Virus record (IMG/VR): IMGVR_UViG_3300032087_001346
Span: 1-53,175 of that record
Source: a virus
Length of the DNA stretch: 53,175 nucleotides
Reading direction: 5' to 3' (one strand)
The notes beneath the pieces were generated by a model. It made no database searches, was not told where the DNA came from, and saw nothing but the letters and a program-made list of their open reading frames with translations. This document shows, piece after piece, positions 22,033-31,342 of the stretch. Position numbers and translations under genes: made by a program. Each line of letters begins with the position of its first letter. Position 1 is the first letter of the stretch.

Positions 22033-23339
22033 TGGCTTTACCATTCGAGGGTTTAGACAGGCTTGCAGATATTCAGCAACTACGAGAAGCTGCTCAACGC
22101 CCTGCTCAAGTACAACAAATGCAAATGCCATCTCCTGATGCTGGTCTACAGAGTTTAGGCCAACAAGAAGTAGATGTAGCTACTGGCGTACCTGTTGGTT
22201 TTAATCCCTCTGATGCTATGGGTCAGGTTATGAATACTGCTGGTCAATATGCTATGGCTAATCCACAAAAGACAGGACCATTTGCTGCGGCGCTAGCTGC
22301 TTTTGGTGCTGGCAGTGAAGCTGCTAATATGATTGATAACCGTGTAAGGGAAGAGTCTGAAAGAGAAGACTTGTCTGCGGTTAGAGACATGGCGCAAGGA
22401 TTACCAGACCGTACTAAAACTGTAATGCCTACAACAACTATGCGGCAAAACATTCCTTTTGAAATTCAGGAAGAAGTACAAGTAAGCGAAATGTCTCCCC
22501 AAGAGAGTTTGTCTGGTATTCTTACAATGCAAGATGGTGGAAAAGTAGACTCAAACTCTAATGAGGAATATTTTGAAGAGGTTGTAAGGCCATTAGAGTT
22601 TGGAGATGCTTACTTTAACGTCCCAAAATATTATAATAAAAATACTAATTCATATGTTGCTTATGAAGATTCTGAAGGAAAACTAACATTTGGTGCTGGT
22701 GTTTTAGTAGACAAAGATTTAATGAAAAGCATGGGCAAAAAGAGCTTTAAAGTTGGTGATGAAATAAGCCAATCTACTATTGATAATGAAGCTCTTAAAA
22801 GATGGAACAGTTCTGTAAGACAAGCAAAAGAGCTTTATCCTAACTTAACTAATAAGCAAGTAAATCCCATTGCAGAAATGGTATATCAAATGGGTAAAGC
22901 GGGTGTTAATCAGTTTAAAGACATGAGAAAAGCTATTGAAGCTGGAGATGCAGATGCTGCTAAAAAAGCAGCTTTAGCCTCTAAATGGGCAAAACAAACT
23001 CCAAAAAGAGCAAAAGAAGTTGCAGAAAGACTTAGAGCATCATTTCGTAAGGGCGGTGATATAGGAAAATATTTTGAAGGTCAAGTAGAAGGTGAAGGTG
23101 ATGGAATGTCTGATGAGATTACCTTTAGGGTTGAAGGTGGTAATCCAGACTATGCCCTTCTAAGTAAGGATGAGTATGTCTTACCTGCAGATGTAGTTTC
23201 TATGTTAGGTAATGGTTCTTCTGATGCTGGTTCAGATGAGTTGGATCAGTTTGTAAAAGACACACGCAAGCAAGCCTTTGGCAGAGAGGAACAGCAAACG
23301 CAGATTGATGCAGAGGAAGGATTAAGTTCGTTAGTATAG
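22032..23339 (+). CDS. Virion protein with embedded GH24 lysozyme
   Basis: The start MALPFEGLDRLADIQQLREA at 22032 overlaps the previous stop. Residues about 180-340 match T4-lysozyme-type GH24: YEDSEGKLTFGAG supplies the Asp and Thr positions, and IAEMVYQMGKAGVNQFKDM with SKWAKQTPKRAKEVAERLR matches the C-terminal lobe. The N-terminal 160 residues are Gln/Pro/Met-rich and the C-terminus has ALLSKDEYVLPADVVSMLGN, a common phage structural motif. The protein is therefore probably a virion-borne peptidoglycan hydrolase used at entry. The expected Glu nine residues before the Asp is not in register (Asn there), so the catalytic Glu may be displaced by an insertion. Confidence 0.8.
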   Translation: MALPFEGLDRLADIQQLREAAQRPAQVQQMQMPSPDAGLQSLGQQEVDVATGVPVGFNPSDAMGQVMNTAGQYAMANPQKTGPFAAALAAFGAGSEAANMIDNRVREESEREDLSAVRDMAQGLPDRTKTVMPTTTMRQNIPFEIQEEVQVSEMSPQESLSGILTMQDGGKVDSNSNEEYFEEVVRPLEFGDAYFNVPKYYNKNTNSYVAYEDSEGKLTFGAGVLVDKDLMKSMGKKSFKVGDEISQSTIDNEALKRWNSSVRQAKELYPNLTNKQVNPIAEMVYQMGKAGVNQFKDMRKAIEAGDADAAKKAALASKWAKQTPKRAKEVAERLRASFRKGGDIGKYFEGQVEGEGDGMSDEITFRVEGGNPDYALLSKDEYVLPADVVSMLGNGSSDAGSDELDQFVKDTRKQAFGREEQQTQIDAEEGLSSLV

Positions 23340-23768
23340 ATGGAAGTAACACAGATTAGGTCTAATTGCATAGAAGTTACATGGCCGTATGTAAAGGATT
23401 TACTGGCCAAACCATTAGAAAGAAATTCAGGGGAATATAATTTAGAAGATATCTATAAATTACTTGTAAACGAAAGTATGCAGCTATGGTTGGGGTTAAG
23501 TGAAAAGAATGGAATTGTAGTTGCTGCTATAACACAGTTAAATAAATATCCTAGAATGAATACCGTTACTATTGCTTTAGTAGGAGCAAAGACAAATACA
23601 ATAGATGAGTGGTTAGATTATTGTGTCTCTGACGAATCAGCTATTGTAAAGTATGCCAAAGAAAACAATGCAAAGCATATAGAAATAATTGCCAGAGATG
23701 GATGGAAAAGAAAACTAGAAAAGTTTAATTATAAAAAATACGCCACTGTATTAACCAAGGAATTGTAA
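23340..23768 (+). CDS. GNAT-like fold internal virion protein, 142 aa
   Basis: The order of elements (LGLSEKNGIVVAAITQLNKY, NTVTIALVGAKTN, VKYAKENNAKHIEIIARDGW, KRKLEKFNYKKYATVLTKEL) fits a GNAT-type fold like T7 gp13-family internal virion proteins. The usual acetyl-CoA P-loop (Q/RxxGxG/A) is not evident, so enzymatic activity is doubtful. It stands between the lysozyme protein and the large injection proteins, matching T7 gp13 position. Confidence 0.55.
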   Translation: MEVTQIRSNCIEVTWPYVKDLLAKPLERNSGEYNLEDIYKLLVNESMQLWLGLSEKNGIVVAAITQLNKYPRMNTVTIALVGAKTNTIDEWLDYCVSDESAIVKYAKENNAKHIEIIARDGWKRKLEKFNYKKYATVLTKEL

Positions 23769-23770
23769 TA

Positions 23771-25729
23771 ATGAATATGGAAAACAAATTCTCTAAACTA
23801 CTTTCAGACTACTCTACAGAGGAAAAGATATTTCTTTATAACTCTTTGTATGAAGAGTTGTCTGGTAAAGGTATTTGTGGTGATACAGAACTGGCTCATG
23901 TCAATAAACATGAGATGGCTGTTCTTCGTGCTATGGGTGGTTCAGGCACGATCAACGAGAATACTCAGTGTGTGCAGTTCTTTGGTTCACCTCCTCCACC
24001 TCCTCCAGTTACAACAACTTCTGTCCAGACAAGAGAAATTCCTGAAGAACTAAGGCCATATGTAAGAGAAGTTTTATCTGAAGCGCAGGATATTTATAAG
24101 ACAAGGAAGGAAGAAGGTTATGTTCCTTACACTGGCGAAGAGATTGCACCATTCTCGCCAGAACAGGAAAGAGCTTATACTCTTACTGCGGAACAGGTAG
24201 GTCAGGCGCAAAGGTATGCAACACCCGCCGCAGCTTTTGCTACAATGGCGGGAATTGCTCCAAGTGGACAAGAAATTGCCAGCTACATTGATCCTTTTAC
24301 TCAGCAAGTAATTGATATTCAGGAGCGAGAAGCTCGTCGTGCGGCGGATATTCAGGCACAGGAACAAGCTGTTAGAGCAGTTCAGGCTGGTGCTTTTGGT
24401 GGAAGTAGAGAGGCTATTCTTGAAGCAGAACGGCGTAGAGGCTTAGAGCAAGAGATTGGTGATATTCGAGCAAGAGGTTTAAGCGCAGCATATCAACAGG
24501 CATTGGAACAGGCGCAAGCACAGCGTCAGCGTCAATTAGGTGCAGCATCTGCGCTTACTGGATTAGCACAAGTTGCTCCTGCTGCTACTGCAGAAGAAAT
24601 AGCAAGGTTAGAAGCTGTAGGTGCAGCAAGGCGTGGACAAACTCAAGCTGGCCTTGATATTAGCCAGAGAAAGTTTTTAGAGGAAAGAACTTTTCCAGAA
24701 GCTACTCTTGCTCAATATTCCCAGTTTATTCAACCTACACAGCAAACACTTGGCGCTGCAGGAACAACAACAGCAACAGGACCGGGACAAGCACAGCCTA
24801 CTTACCTACAACAAGCGTCTGGGTTTTTGGGTAGTTTGGGGAAGGCTTATGCTGCATATAAGAGTGATCCTAGAGAAAAAACAGATATTAAAAAAATAGG
24901 AACGGATGATGCTACTGGTTTAGCAATGTATTCGTTTAGATATAAAGATGATCCTAAAACTTATCCTAAAGTTGTTGGTCCTATGTCTGATGAAGTTAAA
25001 GAAAAGTATCCTGAACTTGTATCAGAAATTGATGGTGTAGAGGTTGTTGATTTTGGTGGACTAGCTTCTATTGCTAATATGAATAAAGAAGAAAACTCAG
25101 TTGCTCTACAGGCGGGAGGTTTAGTAGGTGATCCTAGATTTTCTTATATTCCTGATCCAGAAGATGAGCCATATGAATTTACTAAAGAGGAACAAGCAAT
25201 TTTAGACGAAGCAAATGAACGAGGATTTCTTGAAACGGTAAGTTCAGGCCTTTCTTCACTAGGTGATTTTTTGATGGAACGTCCTAAGACTGGTGATCCG
25301 TATCGAGAAGCTATGCAAGGATCGACACGGCTAGATCGTATTAGTGATTTATTAATTGGTTATTCGCAAGCTGACCCGTCTAAACCTTTAGGTATTCAAT
25401 TAGGACAAGCTGCTGCTGTTGCATCTAAAAAGGAAGAAGCAGAAAGACAGCGCAAATTACTAAACGCTATTAAGCGGGAAGAATTACGGCAAGCCGGAGA
25501 ACTATTGGGGATTAGAGCCAAGACGGCAGGTGTACTAACCCCAATACAAAGACAAGAGGTAGTAAAGAAAATAAGAGAAACTTTTGATAGGGATTTGTTA
25601 TTAGCTAACAGAATTAATTATGGTGCTGATCCACAGGTAGTAGCTGAAATAAACAAACAGTTGAGAGAGATAGGCGAAGAAAAACCTAAAACACCTCCAA
25701 AAGATTTAGTATTTAAAACATCGAGGTAA
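23771..25729 (+). CDS. Internal virion protein with S74-like segment
   Basis: The 652-aa protein has a Pro-rich segment FFGSPPPPPPVTTTSV, then long Gln/Ala/Arg helices (QEREARRAADIQAQEQAVRA, LEQAQAQRQRQLGAASALTG) typical of ejection proteins. At residues about 364-430 lies SDPREKTDIKKIG, YSFRYKDDPKTYPKVVGPMS and EKYPELVSEIDGVEVVDF, the signature of the peptidase_S74/intramolecular chaperone domain. In tail spikes that domain is C-terminal and removes itself; here it is internal. The rest is helical. It corresponds in position to T7 gp14/gp15-type internal proteins. Confidence 0.7.
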   Translation: MNMENKFSKLLSDYSTEEKIFLYNSLYEELSGKGICGDTELAHVNKHEMAVLRAMGGSGTINENTQCVQFFGSPPPPPPVTTTSVQTREIPEELRPYVREVLSEAQDIYKTRKEEGYVPYTGEEIAPFSPEQERAYTLTAEQVGQAQRYATPAAAFATMAGIAPSGQEIASYIDPFTQQVIDIQEREARRAADIQAQEQAVRAVQAGAFGGSREAILEAERRRGLEQEIGDIRARGLSAAYQQALEQAQAQRQRQLGAASALTGLAQVAPAATAEEIARLEAVGAARRGQTQAGLDISQRKFLEERTFPEATLAQYSQFIQPTQQTLGAAGTTTATGPGQAQPTYLQQASGFLGSLGKAYAAYKSDPREKTDIKKIGTDDATGLAMYSFRYKDDPKTYPKVVGPMSDEVKEKYPELVSEIDGVEVVDFGGLASIANMNKEENSVALQAGGLVGDPRFSYIPDPEDEPYEFTKEEQAILDEANERGFLETVSSGLSSLGDFLMERPKTGDPYREAMQGSTRLDRISDLLIGYSQADPSKPLGIQLGQAAAVASKKEEAERQRKLLNAIKREELRQAGELLGIRAKTAGVLTPIQRQEVVKKIRETFDRDLLLANRINYGADPQVVAEINKQLREIGEEKPKTPPKDLVFKTSR

Positions 25730-25735
25730 AAAATA

Positions 25736-28700
25736 GTGGCTGAAGCTCAAGAACAGACTCAGGAAGTACCTTCTGAAAATGAAAGGTCATATGAAAGTAT
25801 AATCGCTGATAACGATTCAACTGACAGAATCTATTCTATTCTAAGAGATTTGAATGTAGATGTAGACTACAACAATAAAAAAGATATTGTTGATTCTTTC
25901 CTTACAATAAGAAGATTTTTTGAAAATAACTTACTTGCTGCACCGTATGCCAAGGGTGTTGTCGATGATATGAGTGACGACAACAAGATATTGCTTGGTT
26001 ATGCCCTAAAAGAAACTGATAAAATTCCTACTATCGGAGAAGGTTCTGCTCCTCTCGCTCCAAAGCTACGTGATTATTTTCTAGCTGGTGTTAGTGATCC
26101 TACAAATTTATTGTCTGCAGTTGCAGCGGCATTTACTTTAGGTTCAGGTGGTGCTGCAGCATTAGCAGCAAAAGAAGCTGGTAGGCAGGGTCTTAAAAAA
26201 TATATTAATGCAAAGATTAAAGCTGCAGTAAGCAAGCCAGCGTTAGCTAGTTATGCCGTTGAAGGTACTGTTGCTGGTACTGGTGGAGTAGCAACAAATG
26301 TTATAAATCAAAAGATTCAGCAAGAGGTTGGTCTAAGAGATAAAGACGATGGCCTTGATATTTCTGAAGCTGCTCTTCAAGGCATTATTGAGGGTGTAGC
26401 ATCACCTGTAATTGGTGTGGTTGGTAATGTTGCTGGCGGTGCTGGATATCAGCTAGGAAAAAGAGCAGGTAGAAAAACTTTAGATTTACTTCCTGAAAAT
26501 GCAAGAGAAGGAGTAGAGTCGGGCGTTGCATGGATGGAACGTAATCTACTTCCTGCCGGTGCTACTACTGAAGACCAGCGCCGTTTAATTGAAAGACAGG
26601 CAGGACAAGTATCTTCTCTAAAGGATGAGGCGGAAAACTTACAACAACAATTTACTACTGTTCTTGAAAGAGATTTTGAGAAAGGAGATTATGCTTCAGA
26701 AGCTAGCCTCATAAATAAAGCACTAGAGGGAGATAGGAATAGTCTTACAGCCGTAGCGGAAAAGAGCGAAGAGGCTGGTAAAGTAATAAATGATTTCTTT
26801 AATCTTAGAGAAAGAGCATATACCTTTGCAAATGAATCTGGTTTAAATAAGAAGACTAAGGGTTTGTTTGAAAAAGACCCTAATTATGTCAGGAATGTTC
26901 CTGAGAAGTGGGTTGTTACTAAACGTGCTGAAAAGTATGAAGATTTTATAAAACGTAATCCAGATATACTTGATGATTTACGTGAGGACATGCTGTTAAA
27001 TCCTGAAAATAAATCGTGGGTTAAATATACAAACAGGTACATATCAAAGAATGATGCTGGTGAAAATATAGAGACACTAGCAAATGACGAAGTTGAAAAA
27101 ATTGTAAGGTCTGCGGGTAAAGATTTATACGCGCCAACAAAAAGATTTAAAAAAGAAACTGGCGCGTTTGACCCACGCAAGACTGTAATGGAAAATAGAC
27201 AGCAAGTCTATGACATAGAGCTTCAAAGATTAAAAGACATGCCATCCAATAAGAATGTGTCTGTAAAAACTTTGGAAAAGAAAGCAGACAAAGCTACTGA
27301 TAAACTTATGAAGAGTGCATTAACTCCTACAATAAAAAAGTTTATTGGTTACAATCAAATTCCTGCTCTTCGTTTAACAGAAACTATTAATGGTATTGTA
27401 GATACTGCTTCAAGAGTTAATGTGGCTAGGGATGTAGCGGCTGATGGTGTTAGAAGGGGCATTGCTGTTTCTGTGCCAGTTGATGCTGTAAATCCAGAAG
27501 CTATTGCAAGACAGCAACTAGGAGAAGATGTTGTTCCTCTTGTTGGTTCATTTAAAAAAATAGCTGGTGGAGAAAGAGAAAAGAATGCAGCAATGAAACT
27601 GCCACTCCAAGCTATAGATGATTCGTTAAAGAATGTCTACATTACAAAGACAGAAGGAAATCGAATTAAAGAACTTTTTAATGAAGGTTTTGCAAACGAT
27701 ATTTATACTAGGTCTGATTTGATAGGAGCTACAGCCAGAATATTTTCCGGTACGCAAGGTTTAGCAAAGTCTGGTAAGACCTTTTATTCTCCTTTAGGTA
27801 GTGTTAGAAATATTGTTGGTGGTGCTGGGTATGTAGTAACAAGCGGAAATTTGCGTGGTCTTGTGGATGGTGCTAAATATTTGTCTTCTTTAAATAAAGA
27901 AGCGAGACAAGAAATAATAGATGAGTATACCGCGTTAGGTATTAGAGGATCGAATATTGATTTAAACCAAACTCTAAAACAATTTGGAGATATTTCTGAT
28001 AAAATAGATGATGGAACTATAATTGAACGTCTAGTTAAAAGCGGTGGTTTAGCTGCTTTTGGAAAACCCGGATCAAAACTTGCAAAGAAAGCCAGAGACT
28101 TTTATGGGGGAGTTGATGACTACTTCAAAGGAGTAGCTGTCTTTGCCAATGAAAAAAGAAAAGCAACAAAGGTATTTGATTCATATTCTAAAGAACAACA
28201 AGCAGCTAAGTTAGCTGAGTTTGACCAGACATTTAATGTTGGTAGAGGAACTTCTACCAAAGAAGATTATATAAAGGAAATAGCTGCTCAGAAAACTTTG
28301 AACTTAACTCCGGTGTATGGCCGTATTCCAAAGATATTAGAGAAGATGCGAGCAGTTCCAGTTCTAGGTTCTTTCACTGCCTATCCTGCAGAGCGTATTC
28401 GCAATACATATAATCTGTTTAAGATTGCAACGGATGAAATGCGTGAGGGTTTTGAAACTGGAAATAAACAACTATATAAGCAGGGAATATCGAGGCTAGG
28501 GCAGTGGTCTGCTGCACAAGGCGCGTTGTATACTGCTGCATATGCTATTAATGAGATGAATGGATTTAGCGATGCTGTTGACGCTCTTCGAGGGGTTATA
28601 CCTGAGTGGGACAAAAACGCTGCAATAGTTATAACTGGTAAAGATAGTAAGGGAATGCCTAAATATGTGAACCTAAGTTATCTTCATCCTGATAGTCAGT

Positions 28701-29617
28701 TTCTATCAGCAATCGCGCCAGTAATGCTAAAAGCATCAAGGGGAGAGGATGTATCAGAAGACCTGTTAAAGACAATGGGTCAGTCTTTTGTAGATTTAGT
28801 TGAACCATATGTTGACCCTAGCCTTGCATTTCAATTCTCTGAAAACATGGTTGAGTTTGCAAAGAGTGGTTTTCAAGATGAACAGTATCTCTCAAGGGCA
28901 TTAGGTTCTATATCTCCCGGTTATCTTTCAATCCTTAGTGATGTAGCAAAAGATTCTGGTGTATACAGAAAGTTTGGTGATGCAGGTAGTCAGGTAGAAC
29001 AGTTTATCTACCCAGAAATATTCCAAACATCAGACACAAATCCAGAAGGGCTTTATGAACTTTTAGCCAAGAATGGGCTTGTCTTTGCTGGAGCAAAAGA
29101 AAAAACCTTTAATCCTGAAAGAACAATGTCTTTTGTCTTTAACCAGATTAATAAAAATTATGAGGGAGATAGAAACAAGTTCATCAGAGATTTAACCAAT
29201 GATCTATCTGACCCTAGAACAGAGATTAATGCAGAGAAAATCTTAGAACAGTACGATGATATTCTTCAGCAACAGTTTGTTGCACAACAAGCTATGATGA
29301 ACCTTACAAGAGATATGGAAAAGCTGATAGGTAAACAGGACTTATTTAAAACTCTTAAAGCCATGCAAAGAAAATCAGCCTTTTTACCATCTAAGAAATC
29401 TTTATACTCTATTATAAATAGTGAGAAGTTTTCTCCTGTTCGTGTCTCAGACAAGGCTAGTCGGTTTAGAGATATAAATCAAACTCTAATCGAAAAAACC
29501 GGGTATAATTATTCCAAGGAATTAAATTATCTTAAACGACAAATGTATAATCTGGAAAAGTTTTATGTAGGTAGAACCTTAAATGGAAAACCTCCAGAAA
29601 TTAGTATAGGAGAATAA
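25736..29617 (+). CDS. Large internal/ejection virion protein, 1293 aa
   Basis: This is the longest gene. The start is GTG 25736 (V/MAEAQEQTQEVPSENERSYE). The product is almost wholly helical, with hydrophobic Gly/Ala-rich stretches around 140-210 (LLSAVAAAFTLGSGGAAALA and GVASPVIGVVGNVAGGAG) that could cross membranes, and long charged coiled coils. Length, position after the lysozyme and S74 proteins, and helical/Gly-rich segments match T7 gp16-like ejection proteins that form the DNA-transfer channel. I do not see a transglycosylase motif; the lytic activity is instead in the GH24 protein two genes upstream. Confidence 0.75.
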   Translation: MAEAQEQTQEVPSENERSYESIIADNDSTDRIYSILRDLNVDVDYNNKKDIVDSFLTIRRFFENNLLAAPYAKGVVDDMSDDNKILLGYALKETDKIPTIGEGSAPLAPKLRDYFLAGVSDPTNLLSAVAAAFTLGSGGAAALAAKEAGRQGLKKYINAKIKAAVSKPALASYAVEGTVAGTGGVATNVINQKIQQEVGLRDKDDGLDISEAALQGIIEGVASPVIGVVGNVAGGAGYQLGKRAGRKTLDLLPENAREGVESGVAWMERNLLPAGATTEDQRRLIERQAGQVSSLKDEAENLQQQFTTVLERDFEKGDYASEASLINKALEGDRNSLTAVAEKSEEAGKVINDFFNLRERAYTFANESGLNKKTKGLFEKDPNYVRNVPEKWVVTKRAEKYEDFIKRNPDILDDLREDMLLNPENKSWVKYTNRYISKNDAGENIETLANDEVEKIVRSAGKDLYAPTKRFKKETGAFDPRKTVMENRQQVYDIELQRLKDMPSNKNVSVKTLEKKADKATDKLMKSALTPTIKKFIGYNQIPALRLTETINGIVDTASRVNVARDVAADGVRRGIAVSVPVDAVNPEAIARQQLGEDVVPLVGSFKKIAGGEREKNAAMKLPLQAIDDSLKNVYITKTEGNRIKELFNEGFANDIYTRSDLIGATARIFSGTQGLAKSGKTFYSPLGSVRNIVGGAGYVVTSGNLRGLVDGAKYLSSLNKEARQEIIDEYTALGIRGSNIDLNQTLKQFGDISDKIDDGTIIERLVKSGGLAAFGKPGSKLAKKARDFYGGVDDYFKGVAVFANEKRKATKVFDSYSKEQQAAKLAEFDQTFNVGRGTSTKEDYIKEIAAQKTLNLTPVYGRIPKILEKMRAVPVLGSFTAYPAERIRNTYNLFKIATDEMREGFETGNKQLYKQGISRLGQWSAAQGALYTAAYAINEMNGFSDAVDALRGVIPEWDKNAAIVITGKDSKGMPKYVNLSYLHPDSQFLSAIAPVMLKASRGEDVSEDLLKTMGQSFVDLVEPYVDPSLAFQFSENMVEFAKSGFQDEQYLSRALGSISPGYLSILSDVAKDSGVYRKFGDAGSQVEQFIYPEIFQTSDTNPEGLYELLAKNGLVFAGAKEKTFNPERTMSFVFNQINKNYEGDRNKFIRDLTNDLSDPRTEINAEKILEQYDDILQQQFVAQQAMMNLTRDMEKLIGKQDLFKTLKAMQRKSAFLPSKKSLYSIINSEKFSPVRVSDKASRFRDINQTLIEKTGYNYSKELNYLKRQMYNLEKFYVGRTLNGKPPEISIGE

Positions 29618-29618
29618 T

Positions 29619-30365
29619 ATGGCTATACCTTCATCAGTTACAAGGTTTGGAAAACACGAGCCATTTGAATTACAGGTGGTACGTGATCAAATAGAAAACC
29701 ATAAAACGGTTTTCAAATTTGGCTTTAATCCAGACATAAACAGTGTGGAAGAAACTGTATGGGATGTAGGAGGTATTTACGCCTATCCTAGTTCTGCAGT
29801 TGCTATGACTGTAACAACAACCGCAGCTACACCAGCAAACGATAATGGTGTAAAGGTGATAGTCTTTGGTTTAGATGAAGATTACAACGAAGTTAATCAA
29901 GAAGTAACTCTTGCTGGGGCTGGTACAGCCACTACAACACAGACATTTCTTCGGGTCTTTCGTGCTTATGTTAGCGGATCGCAAGCACCTACTGGCAATC
30001 TAAACATCACCAATGGCGCAACGACATATGCTCGCATTACCCTTAATGAGAATCAGACCCTGATGGCTATGTGGACTGTTCCTGCTGGATACACAGGATT
30101 TATAGATCATGTCAACATTGCTACTGGTACGACTAATGCCAATCAATATATAACTGCTCAGTTGGTTCAGCGCACACAGGGTGGAGTATTTCGAGTTATG
30201 ATGAAACAGACACTTGGTTCTGGCGGTGTTGCAGATTTTCTTATACGTTATCCAATTTCAGTGCCTGAAAAAACAGACCTAGAAGTAAGAGCAGAATCTT
30301 CTGGAGCAAACAACCTTGTTTCTGCAAACTTTTCTATTGTTTATATTAAGAATGAGTCTGCATAA
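29619..30365 (+). CDS. Virion protein, 248 aa, beta-rich
   Basis: The product MAIPSSVTRFGKHEPFELQV has a two-domain beta layout: AVAMTVTTTAATPANDNGVK, VTLAGAGTATTTQTFLRVFR, then TLMAMWTVPAGYTGFIDHVN and a C-terminal VRAESSGANNLVSANFSIVY. This looks like a receptor-binding or tail-accessory protein rather than an enzyme. AGGAG-like sequence precedes the start. It lies near the end of the virion arm. Confidence 0.75.
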   Translation: MAIPSSVTRFGKHEPFELQVVRDQIENHKTVFKFGFNPDINSVEETVWDVGGIYAYPSSAVAMTVTTTAATPANDNGVKVIVFGLDEDYNEVNQEVTLAGAGTATTTQTFLRVFRAYVSGSQAPTGNLNITNGATTYARITLNENQTLMAMWTVPAGYTGFIDHVNIATGTTNANQYITAQLVQRTQGGVFRVMMKQTLGSGGVADFLIRYPISVPEKTDLEVRAESSGANNLVSANFSIVYIKNESA

Positions 30366-30712
30366 TGGAGGTTGATGCAAGACTACTGTTCCAAATTGGC
30401 GCAGTTATTGCATCGCTGTCTGGAGCATGGGCGTTGGTACGCTCACAGGTCAACACTCTAAAACAAATACAGGAAGAACAGAAGAACTACGTCGATGAAC
30501 TTAACAGAGAATTAGACGAGGTAGAAAACGCTGTGTCAGTTCTTCGTAGTCAGATTACAGTCTTGTCTGGTATTCTTAGTCCCGACAATCTTAAGGAACA
30601 AAACAAATGGAGAGGGGCTGTTTCTGAAAAGCTGCAACAGATAGAGAAAGATATAGATACTCTCCAGCATATGCACAATGGTCGTCATCCAGACATAAAA
30701 CAGGCTAGTTAG
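30365..30712 (+). CDS. Membrane-anchored coiled-coil protein (spanin/holin-like)
   Basis: The N-terminus (residues about 7-26, LLFQIGAVIASLSGAWALVR) is one membrane segment, followed by a heptad coiled coil to residue 95 and a short His-containing tail HMHNGRHPDIKQAS. One N-terminal TM plus a periplasmic coiled coil is the layout of i-spanins and of some class III/pinholin-like proteins. It is the last plus-strand gene, where lysis genes often lie. A lipoprotein candidate (48318-48557) could be its outer-membrane partner, but the two are far apart. Confidence 0.6.
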   Translation: MEVDARLLFQIGAVIASLSGAWALVRSQVNTLKQIQEEQKNYVDELNRELDEVENAVSVLRSQITVLSGILSPDNLKEQNKWRGAVSEKLQQIEKDIDTLQHMHNGRHPDIKQAS

Positions 30713-30832
30713 GAAAAAATAAGGCTTAAAATTAGCCGTACGGTAGGGGCAATGATACTCCTACCTACCCTACCCCCAAAATATACCCTAATCTCGTGTG
30801 CGTTTAATTATCAGGCTTACAGAGGATTTAGC
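30713..30832. terminator. Convergent intergenic region with hairpins
   Basis: The plus virion arm and minus early arm end face to face here. On the plus strand GGTAGG (30742-30747) pairs with CCTACC (30760-30765), preceded by a short GGCT/AGCC hairpin near 30723-30737. On the minus strand AGGCT/AGCCT forms a weaker stem at about 30812-30833. A/T-rich flanks follow. These are reasonable bidirectional transcription terminators, though stems are short and U-runs are poor. Confidence 0.5.
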
Positions 30833-31342
30833 CTATTTTAGCACATGTCCTTCCCTGCTTTTTCTATACTCAGCGGCAGGATCGTGTTTTGGCTGGACCT
30901 TCTCTCTGGTAAGAGCCTCTTCATCTTCTTCATCAAAGAAATCACACTTCAAAAACAACTTTGATGTTTCATCCTCACCAAGAACTTCAAGATATTTTAC
31001 TATCTCCTGTTCAAGTTCTGCTATTGACTTAGGTGTTTCATCCTCTTTAGCTGAACGAATGCGAGACAAAACTTCCAGTGCCTTGATGGCGCTGTTGGTA
31101 TGTCCATTATTTTTGGCATAGGTGTACTGATTTTCTATTTCAGATACAACATCAATACGAGTCTCAACTTCTTTCTCTAGCTCTTCGATGCGCTGCTTTA
31201 TGTCTTCGCGCTGAAGTAGTCTGTGTCCCTGTGTGTGAGCAGACCCTTCTGAGTATCCAGCAATCTTTGCTGACTCTGTAGCGTTACGGTAAAGAACGTA
31301 TGCCTGACAGAACTTTTCTTGTCTGACCTTTAGCTCTTTCAT
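30833..31342 (-). CDS. terS: Terminase small subunit-like protein
   Basis: The N-terminus KVRQEKFCQAYVLYRNATES followed by AKIAGYSEGSAHTQGHRLLQ and REDIKQRIEELEKE matches the Terminase_2 family: R-Q-E-K-F, A.N.T..A...GYS, G..LL....I. A helical middle and an acidic tail (FFDEEDEEALTREK) complete a normal 169-aa TerS. TerS recognises phage DNA and recruits TerL. Here it is on the opposite strand and about 28 kb from terL, as the last gene of the early arm, and its start overlaps the end of the fusion gene by 4 bp (ATGA). A non-terminase DNA-binding role is possible but less likely. Confidence 0.75.
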   Translation of the reverse strand: MKELKVRQEKFCQAYVLYRNATESAKIAGYSEGSAHTQGHRLLQREDIKQRIEELEKEVETRIDVVSEIENQYTYAKNNGHTNSAIKALEVLSRIRSAKEDETPKSIAELEQEIVKYLEVLGEDETSKLFLKCDFFDEEDEEALTREKVQPKHDPAAEYRKSREGHVLK

